Source of the DNA: Colius striatus
Lineage: Eukaryota; Chordata; Aves; Coliiformes; Coliidae
Assembly: GCF_028858725.1 (NCBI RefSeq)
Contig: NC_084763.1
Span: 57,993,152-58,057,151, forward strand
Reading direction: 5' to 3'
Length of the DNA: 64,000 nt
Made by a program: the position numbers and the translations under genes. Shown piece by piece: positions 9,025-20,300 of this stretch. Numbering within the stretch: the first letter of the stretch is position 1; every line of letters starts with the position of its first letter. The notes beneath the pieces were generated by a model that ran no database searches, was not told the origin of the DNA, and saw only the letters and a list, made by a program, of their open reading frames with translations.

Positions 9025-10065
9025 CTTACACACGTGTCCGTGTGTCCCTGGGCTGTGTCCCCAAGCGTGTGTGCCTGAGTGTCCGTGTGTCCCTGGGCTG
9101 TGTCCCCAAGCGTGTGTGCCTCAGTGTCCGTGTGTCCTTGGGCTGCGTCCCCAAGCGTGTGTGCCTCAGTGTCCGTGTGTCCTTGGGCTGCGTCCCCAAG
9201 CGTGTGTGCCTGAGTGTCTGTGTGTCCCTGGGCTGTGTCCCCAAGCGTGTGTGCCTGAGTGTCCGTGTGTCCCTGGGCTGCGTCCCCAAGCGTGTGTGCC
9301 TCAGTGTCCGTGTGTCCTTGGGCTGTGTCCCCAAGCGTGTGTGCCTGAGTGTCCGTGTGTCCCTGGGCTGTGTCCCCAAGCGTGTGTGCCTCAGTGTCCG
9401 TGTGTCCTTGGGCTGTGTCCCCAAGCGTGTGTGCCTCAGTGTCCGTGTGTCCTTGGGCTGTGTCCCCAAGCGTGTGTGCCTGAGTGTCCGTGTGTCCCTG
9501 GGCTGTGTCCCCAAGCGTGTGTGCCTCAGTGTCCGTGTGTCCCTGGGCTGTGTCCCCAAGCGTGTGTGCCTCAGTGTCCGTGTGTCCTTGGGCTGTGTCC
9601 CCAAGCGTGTGTGCCTGAGTGTCCGTGTGTCCCTGGGCTGTGTCCCCAAGCGTGTGTGCCTCAGTGTCCGTGTGTCCCTGGGCTGTGTCCCCAAGCGTGT
9701 GTGCCTGAGTGTCCGTGTGTCCCTGGGCTGTGTCCCCAAGCGTGTGTGCCTGAGTGTCCGTGTGTCCCTGGGCTGTGTCCCCAAGCGTGTGTGCCTGAGT
9801 GTCCGTGTGTCCTTGGGCTGTGTCCCCAAGCGTGTGTGCCTGAGTGTCTGTGTGTCCTTGGGCTGTGTCCCCAAGCGTGTGTGCCTGAGTGTCCGTGTGT
9901 CCCTGGGCTGTGTCCCCAAGCGTGTGTGCCTGAGTGTCTGTGTGTCCTTGGGCTGTGTCCCCAGGTGTCCGTGTGTCCTTGGGCTGTGTCCCCAACCGTG
10001 TGTGCCTGAGTGTCCGTGTGTCCTTGGGCTGTGTCCCCAAGCGTGTGTCCCCAGGTGTCCGTGTG
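9025..10065. repeat. Minisatellite, 45-bp period, about 23 copies, intergenic
   Basis: The unit reads gtccctgggctgtgtcccc then aagcgtgtgtgcctgagt and gtccgtgt. The start ccaagc recurs at 9061 and 9106, giving exactly 45 bp. Because 45 is divisible by 3 and the unit has no stop in several frames, it yields open frames of up to 471 codons on both strands. It fills most of the gap between the ends of NRADD and SETD2. Confidence 0.95.
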
Positions 10066-10438
10066 TCCCCTCCATCCCGTGTCCCTGGGCTGTGTCTCCT
10101 CACGCACGTGCCCAGGATGGGCGCCCTCAGCCGTGTCCATGTGTCCCCCCTCCGTACGTCCCCCCTCCGTTCCCATGACAAATGAAGGATGAGTTGCCTT
10201 GGATGGCCCAGGGAAGATGCTCTGTGACCACCCCCCAACCCCTGTGGGTCACCCCAACCCCATCCCACGCCCTTCCCGGGGGTCTGTGGCTCACAGGGTG
10301 ACGAGGGGGGTGGTCTCTCGGGGAGAGTGTCCAGAGCAGGGCGCCATTGCCCCGTGTGCCCCGGGGCTGTGCCAAACCTCTGCTGGGGCTGTGCCAAACC
10401 TCTGCTGGGGCTGAGCTTTTGGGGGGGTGATTTTTCTT

Positions 10439-10457
10439 TTTATTGTCTTTTTTTATT
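10439..10457 (-). terminator. SETD2: SETD2 polyadenylation signals (two AATAAA on minus strand)
   Basis: TTTATT on the plus strand at 10439-10444 and 10452-10457 reads AATAAA on the minus strand, about 750 nt after the SETD2 stop. They sit at the end of an A-rich (minus strand) stretch. A more proximal AATAAA (11076-11081) could give a much shorter 3' UTR. Confidence 0.55.
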
Positions 10458-10857
10458 ATCATTTTTTTTCCTCTTTTTTTTTTTCCTCTTTTCTTTTTTT
10501 TTTACATAAAAAGTTCCGTAAAAACTGGATAAAGTAAAATGATTTAAGCAGTAAAATCAATCTTATCAACACAGGGGAGGCCTCTCAGCCACCCAGGGGC
10601 CACCCCACTCCCCACTATTTACAAGAAAACAGCTTAAACCTCGCGGAACCGAAACAGAAACTCAAGGAAACGACCCCCCCCCAACACTCCCCCAGCCCCT
10701 AAAACAACCCCCCAAACTCTCCTTACAAAGTGTTCCCGTGGTATCAGCACGTCTTGGGCTAAAAGCAAACCCAACCCAACCCCTCCCCCCCCCCAGGTAT
10801 CAATATATTCACAGATATGTTAAAATATAATACAGAGCTGGGGGATGCACGGGGTGG

Positions 10858-11040
10858 GAGCTGGCAAAGCCCAGCTTGGCAAAGGCCAACTTGGCAAAGC
10901 CTGATCTGATAAAGGCCAACTTGGCAAAGCCTGGTTTGGCAAAGCCTGGCTTGCCATAGCCCAACTGGAGGAAGCTTGACTTGGTAAGTCCAGTTTGGCA
11001 AAGCCAGGCCTGGCAAAGCCGAGCCTGGCAAAGCGGCGGC
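10858..11040. repeat. 15-bp tandem repeat in SETD2 3' UTR
   Basis: About 12 imperfect copies of ttggcaaagcctggc and close variants. In the SETD2 transcript each copy reads as a GGCTTTGCCAAG-like element. Confidence 0.85.
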
Positions 11041-11207
11041 AGCACAAAGCGCCTCACGCCGTAGGGAACCCAAGGTTTATTTTCCTCTTTAAAAAATAAT
11101 AATAACAATAATAATAACAATAATAAATTCACAGGTGGGTTGTGGCTGGAACCACGGCTGCTGCTCAGAGCCCGGCGGGACTGGGGGCACTGCGGGGGCA
11201 ACGGGCG

Positions 11208-11369
11208 TCACTCCAGCTCCGTGTCCTCTTTGGGTTTGTAGATGGCCCCGAATTTCTGCATGTACTTCTTGATGTACTCCTTGGTCTTGTGTTTGACGTT
11301 CTCGTTGCACTCCAGGTCCTCGGGGTTCTTGCAGTACTTCAGCTCCTTGTTCATGACGCCGTGGGTCAG
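11208..11369 (-). CDS. SETD2: SETD2 exon 21, end of SRI domain and stop
   Basis: Begins [19 protein letters not shown] and ends EDTELE with TGA at 11208-11210. The acceptor AG is at 11370-11371 (minus). It is 162 nt, phase 0. The sequence is close to identical to the human SRI C-terminus that binds the phosphorylated RNA polymerase II tail. Confidence 0.97.
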   Translation of the reverse strand: MTHGVMNKELKYCKNPEDLECNENVKHKTKEYIKKYMQKFGAIYKPKEDTELE

Positions 11370-14300
11370 CTGCGGGGGCAGGGGGAGCTGTCAGGGGGGA
11401 GGGTCCCCAAGCTCTTGTGCTCTCACTCCCCTCACTGGTGCTATTATTCCCCTCATAGTCCCCAAACGTTTGCTATGATTCTCCAAATATTCTCCTCATA
11501 GTCCCTCAATATTTGCTGTTAATTCCCCAAATACTCCCCTAAAACATTCCCCAAGTCTTCCCTGTTACTCCCCAAATATTTGCTCTTATTCCCCAATTAT
11601 TCCCCTAAAACACATCCCCAAATATTTGCTGATTCTCCAACCATTCCCCAAACATTTGCTGTTGTTATTCCCTAAATATTCCCCCAATATTCCCACAGAA
11701 TTCCCCAAACATCTGCTATTATTCTCCAAATATTCCCTTCACAGTCCCCCAATATTCCCTGCTCTTCTCCAAACACTACTCAAATATTCCCCTAAAACAG
11801 GCCCTAAATATTTCATATTCTTCTCCACTTATTCCCCAAAGTTCTGCTATTGTTCTCCAAACAGTCCCCTAAAATATTCCCTAAATATTTGCTATTTCTC
11901 TCCAAACATTCCCCAAATAATCTCCTAATTTCCCCCAAATATTTCCTATTATACTCCAAATATCCCCCTAAAATAGTCCCTAAATATTTCCTATTCTCCT
12001 CCAGTTATTCCCCAAAGTTCTGCTACTGTTCTCCAAACCTTCCCCAAATATTTCCTGTTAGAATATTTGCTGATTGCCCAAATAGTCTCCTAATTCACCC
12101 CAAATATTCTCCTAAGTTTCCCCAACTATTCCCCTAAAACTCTCCCTAAATCTTTGCCATTCTTCCCCAAATATCCCCTGTTGTTCCCAAACATTGGCTT
12201 TTATTCCCCAAACGCTCCCTTATTCCCAAATATTCCCCAAACATTGGCTCTTATTCCCCAAACATTCCCAAACATTGGCTATTCTTCCCCAAATACTTCC
12301 TATTAATATCAAGTATTGGTTGTTATCCCCAACTACTGGCAATTATTCCCCAAACATTGGTTCTCATTCCCAAATATTCCCCAAATACTGGATATTAACC
12401 CCCAATATTGGCTATTTTCCCCCAAATATTCACTACTGTCTCCAAATACTGACTCTTATTCCCAAATACTCCCCAAATATTGGCTCTTCTTCCCCAAATA
12501 TTCTCCATTACTCCCAAATACTGGCTCTTGTTCCCAGATGTTCCCCAAATACTGGCTATTCTTCCCCCAGCACTTCCTATTAATACCAAGCATTGGCTGT
12601 TATTCCCCAAATACTGGCAATTGTTCCCCAAATCTTGGTTCTTGTTCTCAAATACTGGACATGAATCCCAAATATTGGCTATTTTCCCCCCAAACAGTCC
12701 CTGCTGTTCCCAGATACTGGCTCTTCTTCCCCAAGCACGGGCTGTTCCTCCCCAGCCTCACCTTGCGTGCCAGGTGCTTGAAGTCCTCGGTGGTGGTGAT
12801 GCGGCCAACCTTGCAGTCGGGTTTGCGGTAGGGGTTCAGGCACTGCACGATGAACTGCGACATCTGGGCGAGACGAGAGGCAGCTCTGGCCCTGCTCTGC
12901 CTCAGCAGGCCCTGCTCCCACCCCCAGGGATGCCACGTCCCCCAGAGATCCACCACGGTGTGTTCCCCAAAGGTCTACCAAGACACATCCCTAAAGGCCC
13001 CTCCAGATGTGTCCCTGAGGGTCTCTCAAGGCACGTCCACAAACATCCCTCGAGATGTATCCCCAAGGGACCCTCAAGATGTTTCAAGGGTCCACCATGT
13101 CTCAAGAGTCCACCATGACACATCCCTGAGGGTCCCCCAAGACATGTCCCCCAAGGTCCTTCAAGATGTGCCCCTGAGGGCCCACCAAAATGCATCTTCA
13201 AAGGTCCTTCAAGTTATGTTCACAAAGGTCCCTCAAGACCTGTCCACAAAGGTCCCTCAAGATGTGTCTTGAGGGTCCACCAAGACACATCACTGACAGT
13301 CCCTCAAGACATGTCCTGAGGTCCCTCAAAGGTCAAGATGTGTCTCAAGGGTCCACCAAGACATGTTCCCAAAGGTCCCTCAAGACATGTCCCTGAAGAT
13401 CCTTCAAGACACGTCTCCAAAGGCCCCTCAAGATGTGTCAATGAGGGCCTACCAAGATGGATCCCCAGAGGTCCCTCAAGACATGTCCCTGAGGGTCCCT
13501 TAAGAGGTGTCCTCGAGGCTCCCACGACCCCACTTGACCAACAACCCACGTGGTAGGTCTGAGCAGGTCTCCAGCACCTGCAGTGTCCCCCCAAGCTGGA
13601 GCCCACCCCTCTCTGAGGGAACTCACCTCCTTCCTGAACACCTCCTTGCTCTTCTTGGCGAGTTCGCTCGACGTGTCTGCTTCTGCTGTCTTGGGCTTCT
13701 TGGAAGACTGGAGAGGAGGAAAGAAAATGGTGTTGGATGCTGCTTCCAGCGAGCTTCCCTGCCCAGTCCTGGCCTGTTCTCCATCCTATTCCCAACGCCC
13801 TTCCCCGTTTGCTCCCCTGCCCAGTCCTGCCACACATCTGAGCTCAGATGAGCTGGTCCTGCCACATTCTCCACTTCAACCCAAGCACTTCCCAGTGAGC
13901 TCTGGGTGAGCTCCCCAACCCACTCCCAACACCCTTCCCACTTCACTCCCAGCCCAGTCCTGCTGAGCTTCCCAGCCCAGTGCTGTTACGCTCTCCCAAG
14001 CCCCTTCCCAGCCCAGTCCCGCTGCGCTTCCCAGCCCAGTGCCGGCATGTTCCTCGCCCCGACCCGGGCAAGCGGCCCAGCCTGCTCCTGGGGAGCTTCC
14101 CAGCACTCTGCTGCCACGTTCCCCACCCTAATCCTGGCACACTTCCCAGCCCAGTCCCCAGGTACTTCCCAGACCAATCACACCACCACAGAATCATTTG
14201 GGTTGGAAAAGCCCCTGAAGCTGCTGAGTCCCAGCCCTGCCCTCACCCTGCCACAGCCACCACTGACCCACAGCCCTCAGCCCCACGGCTTTGGGATCCC

Positions 14301-17300
14301 TCCAGGGCTGGGCACTGCCCCAGCTCCCTGGGCAGCCTGGCACAGGGGCTGACACCCCTCTCAGGGAAACAGCTCTGCCTCAGCTCCAGCCTCAACCTCC
14401 CCTGGGGCAACTCCAGCCCCTTTCCTCTTTCCTGTCATTCATCACTGGAGGCTCTTCTCCATTACCAAACCCTTCTTCATCACAAAGTCTTTCATCACCA
14501 AAACATTCTCCATCATCAAACCCTTCCCCATCCTCAAGCCCTTCTCCATGGGTAAAACCTTCCCTGTCACCAAACCCATCATCACCAAGCCCTTCTCCAG
14601 CACCCTCCCCCCGCTATCTCCAGCACACCTCCATTTCTCCCTTAAGCCAGCACAAGGAAAAGGTTCTTCTCTACAGAAGTCAGTTTGGTAAGGAGGGGAT
14701 GTCAGTTTAGCCCTCAGAGGCTGTTGCAAATGATCAGCACCAATTAGGTAGCTGAAGCAGAGAGGGCAGATGGCTCTAGGGGGTATGCAGGGAAGCACTG
14801 CAAACGTCACCATATGGAAGTGTGTCAATAACTGTCCAAAGGAAGGAAATGCAAAGCTAAAGGCTGGCCTGGATGGACTCAGCCCAGGAATAAAGGTTCC
14901 TGGGATTTCAAGCTCCATCACCAGAGCCAAAATTCCAGGGGAGGAAAAGGATGAGAAATAGAAACTCTATTTCACAGCATCACAGGATCTCAGGGGCTGG
15001 GAGGGAGCTGCAAAGCTCACCCAGTGCAGCCCCCTGCCAGAGCAGCAGCACCTAGAGCAGGGCACACAGGGACTGTCCAGCTGGGTTGGAACGGCTCCAG
15101 AGGAGGAGCCTCCACAGCCCCTTCTAGACTTTTGCAGGCCCCTCTGCTGAGCTGTGGATGGCCAGAGCCACGATGCTGGAAGGTTTAATCCCTCCTGGAA
15201 AACGTGCAGAGTGAGGAGGGTGAAGAACTGCAGGAATGTGGTTGCAATTGGAGGGTGGGAGCGTCGCTACGGAGGCGGCAGCGGGTGAATTACAACCACA
15301 TGGGAATCCGAGGTTACTGCCCTAAGCAGGAAAAGCCCAACCTCCAGGAGAGCCTGGCTGAGGAGGATGAGACTGAAAGCTCTGGAGTGAGTGAGAACCA
15401 CAGCAGGGTGAGGTCAGCCAAAGCTGGGCGGCCCGTGTTAATCTGGGAACGAGGCACTGATGGATTCAGAGAGGTTTTGTGCCTGGAAACGGGGACTTTG
15501 GGGGGTCTGAGCCAGCACTGAAAACTCCTGGCAAGGTCAACACAGCCACTACAGCTCAAAACCACAGAATCAGAGAGCCACAGGATCGTTCAGGTTGGAA
15601 AAGACCTTGAAGACCATCAAGTCCAGTCACTAACCAAACACTGCCAAACCTCAGGCCGCTTCAGTTCCTCCATCGTCCCCCCAAGCCTGTGCCAGCTCCC
15701 CCAGCAGCCCCAGGGCTGGCTGCCCCTGGTGCACAGGACAGGACTGCCCTGGGGTCTGTGCAGGAGGTGTTAATGGCAGCTTCCCCTGGCCCAGCCCTGC
15801 TCCCACCTTCATGGGGTTTTCGTCGTACGTCGGGGTCCCGAGGTCCATTTCAGCTTCGTGTTCGAGGCTGGCGTCGTCCCCTGGGCTGTCCCACGTAGGA
15901 GGGTCCCACTGGGTTTGCCTGGAGGAAGACAAGAGACACACAGACCACTGTCACCTTAAAACAAGCCACTGGCACCCGACTGTCCCATCACCTGGGACGT
16001 CTCCCACCAGTCAACCCTCAAGGCAGGAGGTTACACGGCCCCACTTTGCTATCCTGGTGAAGGTCAAAGCCAAAAAAGGACTCAAAAATCAGCTTTCTGT
16101 CACTGATGACACCACATGTGGGGTCAAGGGAAGTTTGTTCCAGGCTCAGGCTGGTGTGGAAAGAGGGGAGGTGTCCCAGCAGAGACCTAGGGGCAGGTAC
16201 TCCTTCCTGCAGAGCCCCTGGAGCCTCACGCCAAGTGTTCACCACAAGCACCTCATCATGGAAAGGATGTAGACCAAAGGTCCTGAGAAAAGCCACAAGG
16301 ACAAGCAGGAGCTTGAAAGGATGGATGGGCAGACACCACGAAGCTCAGCCATACACTGGAGGAGGCCAAATGCAGGGTTAGAGCTCTCCTTGTCTCACTG
16401 CACATGGGAAGCACCACTGTGGCAGAAACAGCTTGGGCTGAGATGAAGAAGCCATGGGAGCCTGCTTGGGCTGAGATGAAGAAGCCATGGGAGCCTGCTT
16501 GGGCTGAGATGAAGAAGCCATGGGAGCCTGCTTGGGCTCATCAGGCCAAAGAGTGGGGAAGAGTCCCACCATGCTTAAACTGGAGAAGGATGGGAAGAAC
16601 TGGTCTGGATTTCCTCAAAGTGGGAAGAGGGGAGTGGGCAGCCATCAGTATCCAAGGGCAGATGGAATGGTAAACCACTGACCCAGGGAGGAACACAAGC
16701 AGGAGAAATGGAGGCCAACAGGACAGAGCACTGTGTCTGCAGCACTATGGCGAGTACAAGGCTCTCCATCAAGTGAAAGGACTCAGAGATTAAACAAGAG
16801 GGATGCAGAGGGGACAGATCTCCAGCAGCCTGTGTTAGGGCTGGGGATGACTGAACGTGGCATCTGTTTTCCATCTGCAAACTCTGTGTGAAGTCAGGAT
16901 GTGAGCTCTTCAGTACAATAAAAAACCCCAACCCTGAAGGCCTGCATCAAAGGAGACACTGCTTTGAGTTTCTCAAGGTTTCTGTATCAGAAGCCCTGTC
17001 CCACTTTGGGGCTTTTTACTTTTCAGGACACAGTGGGGGAGGGGGGAAGATGAAAGTTGTTTCAGGCAGCTCCCACGAGCTTCATCACGCTACTGGATTC
17101 TCCAGATAGCGCTGAACACCCCCAGACTGAGACTTGACTGCTATGTAAATCAACTATTGGAGAGAGTGCACTGAGGTACAAGATCTCCCTTCCTCTGCTG
17201 GCTGTGTACTGGAAGATACACAACTAAAAGCAGCACTGAGAGGAATCTTCCAGCTTGTGTTCCTCAAAACAAACGTTCCAAGGTTAATGAAACGACATCA

Positions 17301-20300
17301 GTGGCTTCTGGTGTAGCTGTGGGAGCTGCAGGAGGGAGGTGTTCCTCACCTAACCCTGACCTCATGGCAAGACTTCCACACCACAGCACAGAGCTCCACT
17401 GGTTTTCTTCCTGGGGTCTGAAGGTCTCCTGCTCTATTGGTGTGTCAGGTAGCAGGAGGGAGTCCAAAAGGGAGATGGAATAGGCTGACTGATGCAGAGA
17501 AATGAAGGCAAGAGACAACAACTGGCATCAAGAGGGTCAGGACTTGTGAGACAATACTCGAGTTTAACCCTTCAGAGAGGTGGATCCTCACACAGACCTC
17601 ACCTAGGGTTGGGAACAACCCCAAAAATCCCTTTCAGGAGTCCAGACCTCACGGCACTCCTCTGGGTAAGCTCACTGGCATCCACCCAAAGCCCTGGCAC
17701 CTTCCCCTGCTGAGGGAAAGGTGTGGGGCTGAACCCTGGGAAACGCTTCAGATCAGCCTGGAGAGCCTTGAAGATGGAAAAGATGCCTGAGCCACCACCA
17801 AAGATCTGTTCCTGTGGTGTCCATTTCCCTGCCACCCAAGCCCAAGGCAGCCACCAATGCCTGGTTAGCACGCTCACCTCGTCACCACGTGGTAGTAGTA
17901 GATCTTCCCCTCGGGATCTCGGGCGGTTTTCCAGTTGGGTGGGAGGACAATTGTCTTGGGCTTTGGAGGGGATGGTGGAGGCAGGTCCAGAAGGTTATTG
18001 CTGACCACAAGCTCTGGCTGAACACAGCACAAAAAAAGGAGGAAGAGAAAGACATGAGCAGCTGTTCGGGTGGACAGAGCAGCTCCTTCCCCCGCCACAA
18101 ACACCTTGTTGAAGGCAAAAATAACACCACCAGCGCTGGTCCAAGGAGCGACACGGACGGCACCTTTCCCTAGACCTTCATCAGAGGCCACAAGCAGCCA
18201 CCCAACCACATCCCAAGCTTGTGAAACAGCCACTTTGCCACCCAAGCTCTTCAATTCTCCGTGGTGGGTGCCAAAGCCACCATTTCGGTGACAAAAGCGG
18301 GTCATGGAGGTCCCACACGCCCACCCACACGCAGCTCTCTCAGCTGTGCTGGCAGAAAGCCTGAGCACACGAGGATCTGGGCTCAAAACCCCCCAAAAAC
18401 GTGCCTGACACACACATTTACCTGCTGGATGGGCTGAGGCTGCCCGGCCGCCACGATGGTGGTCACGGCGGTGGGGGGCTGCACTATGACTCCCTGCGGG
18501 TGAGCCGTGTAAATCTGCTGGCCCTGGATGTACTGCAGACCTGGCTGGGGGTAACTCTGGAAAGGGGGCACAGGGAAATACATGTTAGCTTGCTTTGCCA
18601 AAACAGAACAGCCCTTAACTGGAAGGCAGGGTACAGCTGCTCTCACTGGGAACCACAAAGCAGAGGCAAGGAGAAGGATGACAGTCCTCAAGGGCTGGGG
18701 GCAGGTAAAACCCAAACCAACCACCCAGCAGCACTGGCTGAGGAGGGGATCAAGCAAATGACTTCACACACACTTGGCCTCTTTCATAGAATCACACAGT
18801 GGTTGGGGTTGGAAATGCCCTTGAAGCTGCTGGAGCCCAACAGTCCCCCAGCACTGCCACGGCCACCACTGACCCACGGCCTCAGCCCCACAGCTCCAGG
18901 CTTTGGGATCCCTCCAGGGCTGGGCACTCCCCCACGGCCCTGGGCAGCTGGGACAGGGCTGGACAGCCCTTGGGGGAAGGAATTGTTCCCCAGCTCCAAT
19001 CTCAACCTCCCCTGGGGCAACTTGAGGCTGTCTCCTCTCATCACTTGGGAGCAGAAATCAAACCACCCCAGCCCCAGCCTCCTGTGAGGGAGCTGCAGAG
19101 AGTGCTGCTGTCTCCCCTCAGCCTCCTCTTCTCCAGGCTCAACACCCCCATTCCCTCAGCCCCTCCCCAGCACCCTTGTGCTCCAGCCCCTTCCCCAGCT
19201 GAATTGCCTTTCTAGGTTTGCTACTCCAGGCACCACACAACTGCCTGTGTCTCGCTCCTAGGAAGAACCAGGCGTTGGCAAGATGCTGAACACAGATGTT
19301 CTTGTTAACAAACACAAGGCAGAAGGAGATAGCTCTCCAGTATGGTCATCAGGAGCTCAAGGTTGAGCCTGATGGAAGGGACATGTCACTCAGATAAGAG
19401 ATAAAGGCAGCTGACCTATTGCATTCTCTGTTTGGTTTAAGTCATGCAAGAGTGTATGACCCGGGGCAGCTTGAGATTGGAGATGGGGAACAATTACTTC
19501 CCCTAAAGGCTGTCCAGTCCTGTCCCAGGCTGCCCAGGGCCATGGGGGAGTGCCCAGCCCTGGAGGGATCCCAAACCCGTGGGGCTGAGGCCGTGGGTCA
19601 GTCAGTGGTGGCTGTGGCAGTGCTGGGGGACTGTTGGACTCCAGCAGCTTCAGGGGCTTTTCCAACCCCAACCATTCTGTGATTCTGTGTTTCCACATTT
19701 TACTGCTTCCTGGGCCAATGACACTGGAAGCTCTACCCAGAACTATCAATCCATCAGAATCAACAATCAAATACATCAAGAACCTTCGTGAACAGGCTAA
19801 AAAAGTCCCTGCAAGCTGTAAACTCCCGTTTGGCCCCAACAGCTCTGACAGACAGCACACGGCACACACCTGCCTACGGGCCAGCCTCCCAGGCTCCTGG
19901 CTGGGAAGTGAGCCGAGAGGTGCTCAGCAGCTCAGCACTAGAGCAAAGCACTGCTTGAATGCTCAGAACACCAGCAGAGAGGGAGTGTTCCAGGCTGGGA
20001 CCCTTCCTTCTGTGAGTGCTGTGTGCCACGGGGCTTACCTGTACAATGGGCGGGGTGGTCTGCGAGTAGGGGGACGTCACACCATACACAGTCTGACAGG
20101 TCTGTCCCTGGTAGTATATGGCTGGCTGGGACTGGGCTGGCGAGTACTGCTGCTGCACAGCTACAGTCTGCTGGCTGGAATCCCACACCCCGTAGCTCTG
20201 GCTCTGCACCGGGCCCGGCGTGGCCACGGGCAGGACGGTCACGTTGGCTTCCTGATGGACCACGGGCTCGCCCTGTGCTACATACTGAGGAGTGGGCACC

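Larger units (their letters stand above)
10420..11207 (-). other. SETD2: SETD2 3' UTR (inferred)
   Basis: Region from the stop codon to the distal AATAAA pair. It holds an AT-rich block (10500-10570), the 15-bp repeat at 10858-11040 and an (aataat)n microsatellite at 11091-11127. Extent is inferred from signals only. Confidence 0.55.

Noticed and set aside
8675-10397. Several 350-470 codon frames on both strands
   Set aside because: All are readings of the 45-bp tandem repeat, which is open in many frames because the period is divisible by 3.
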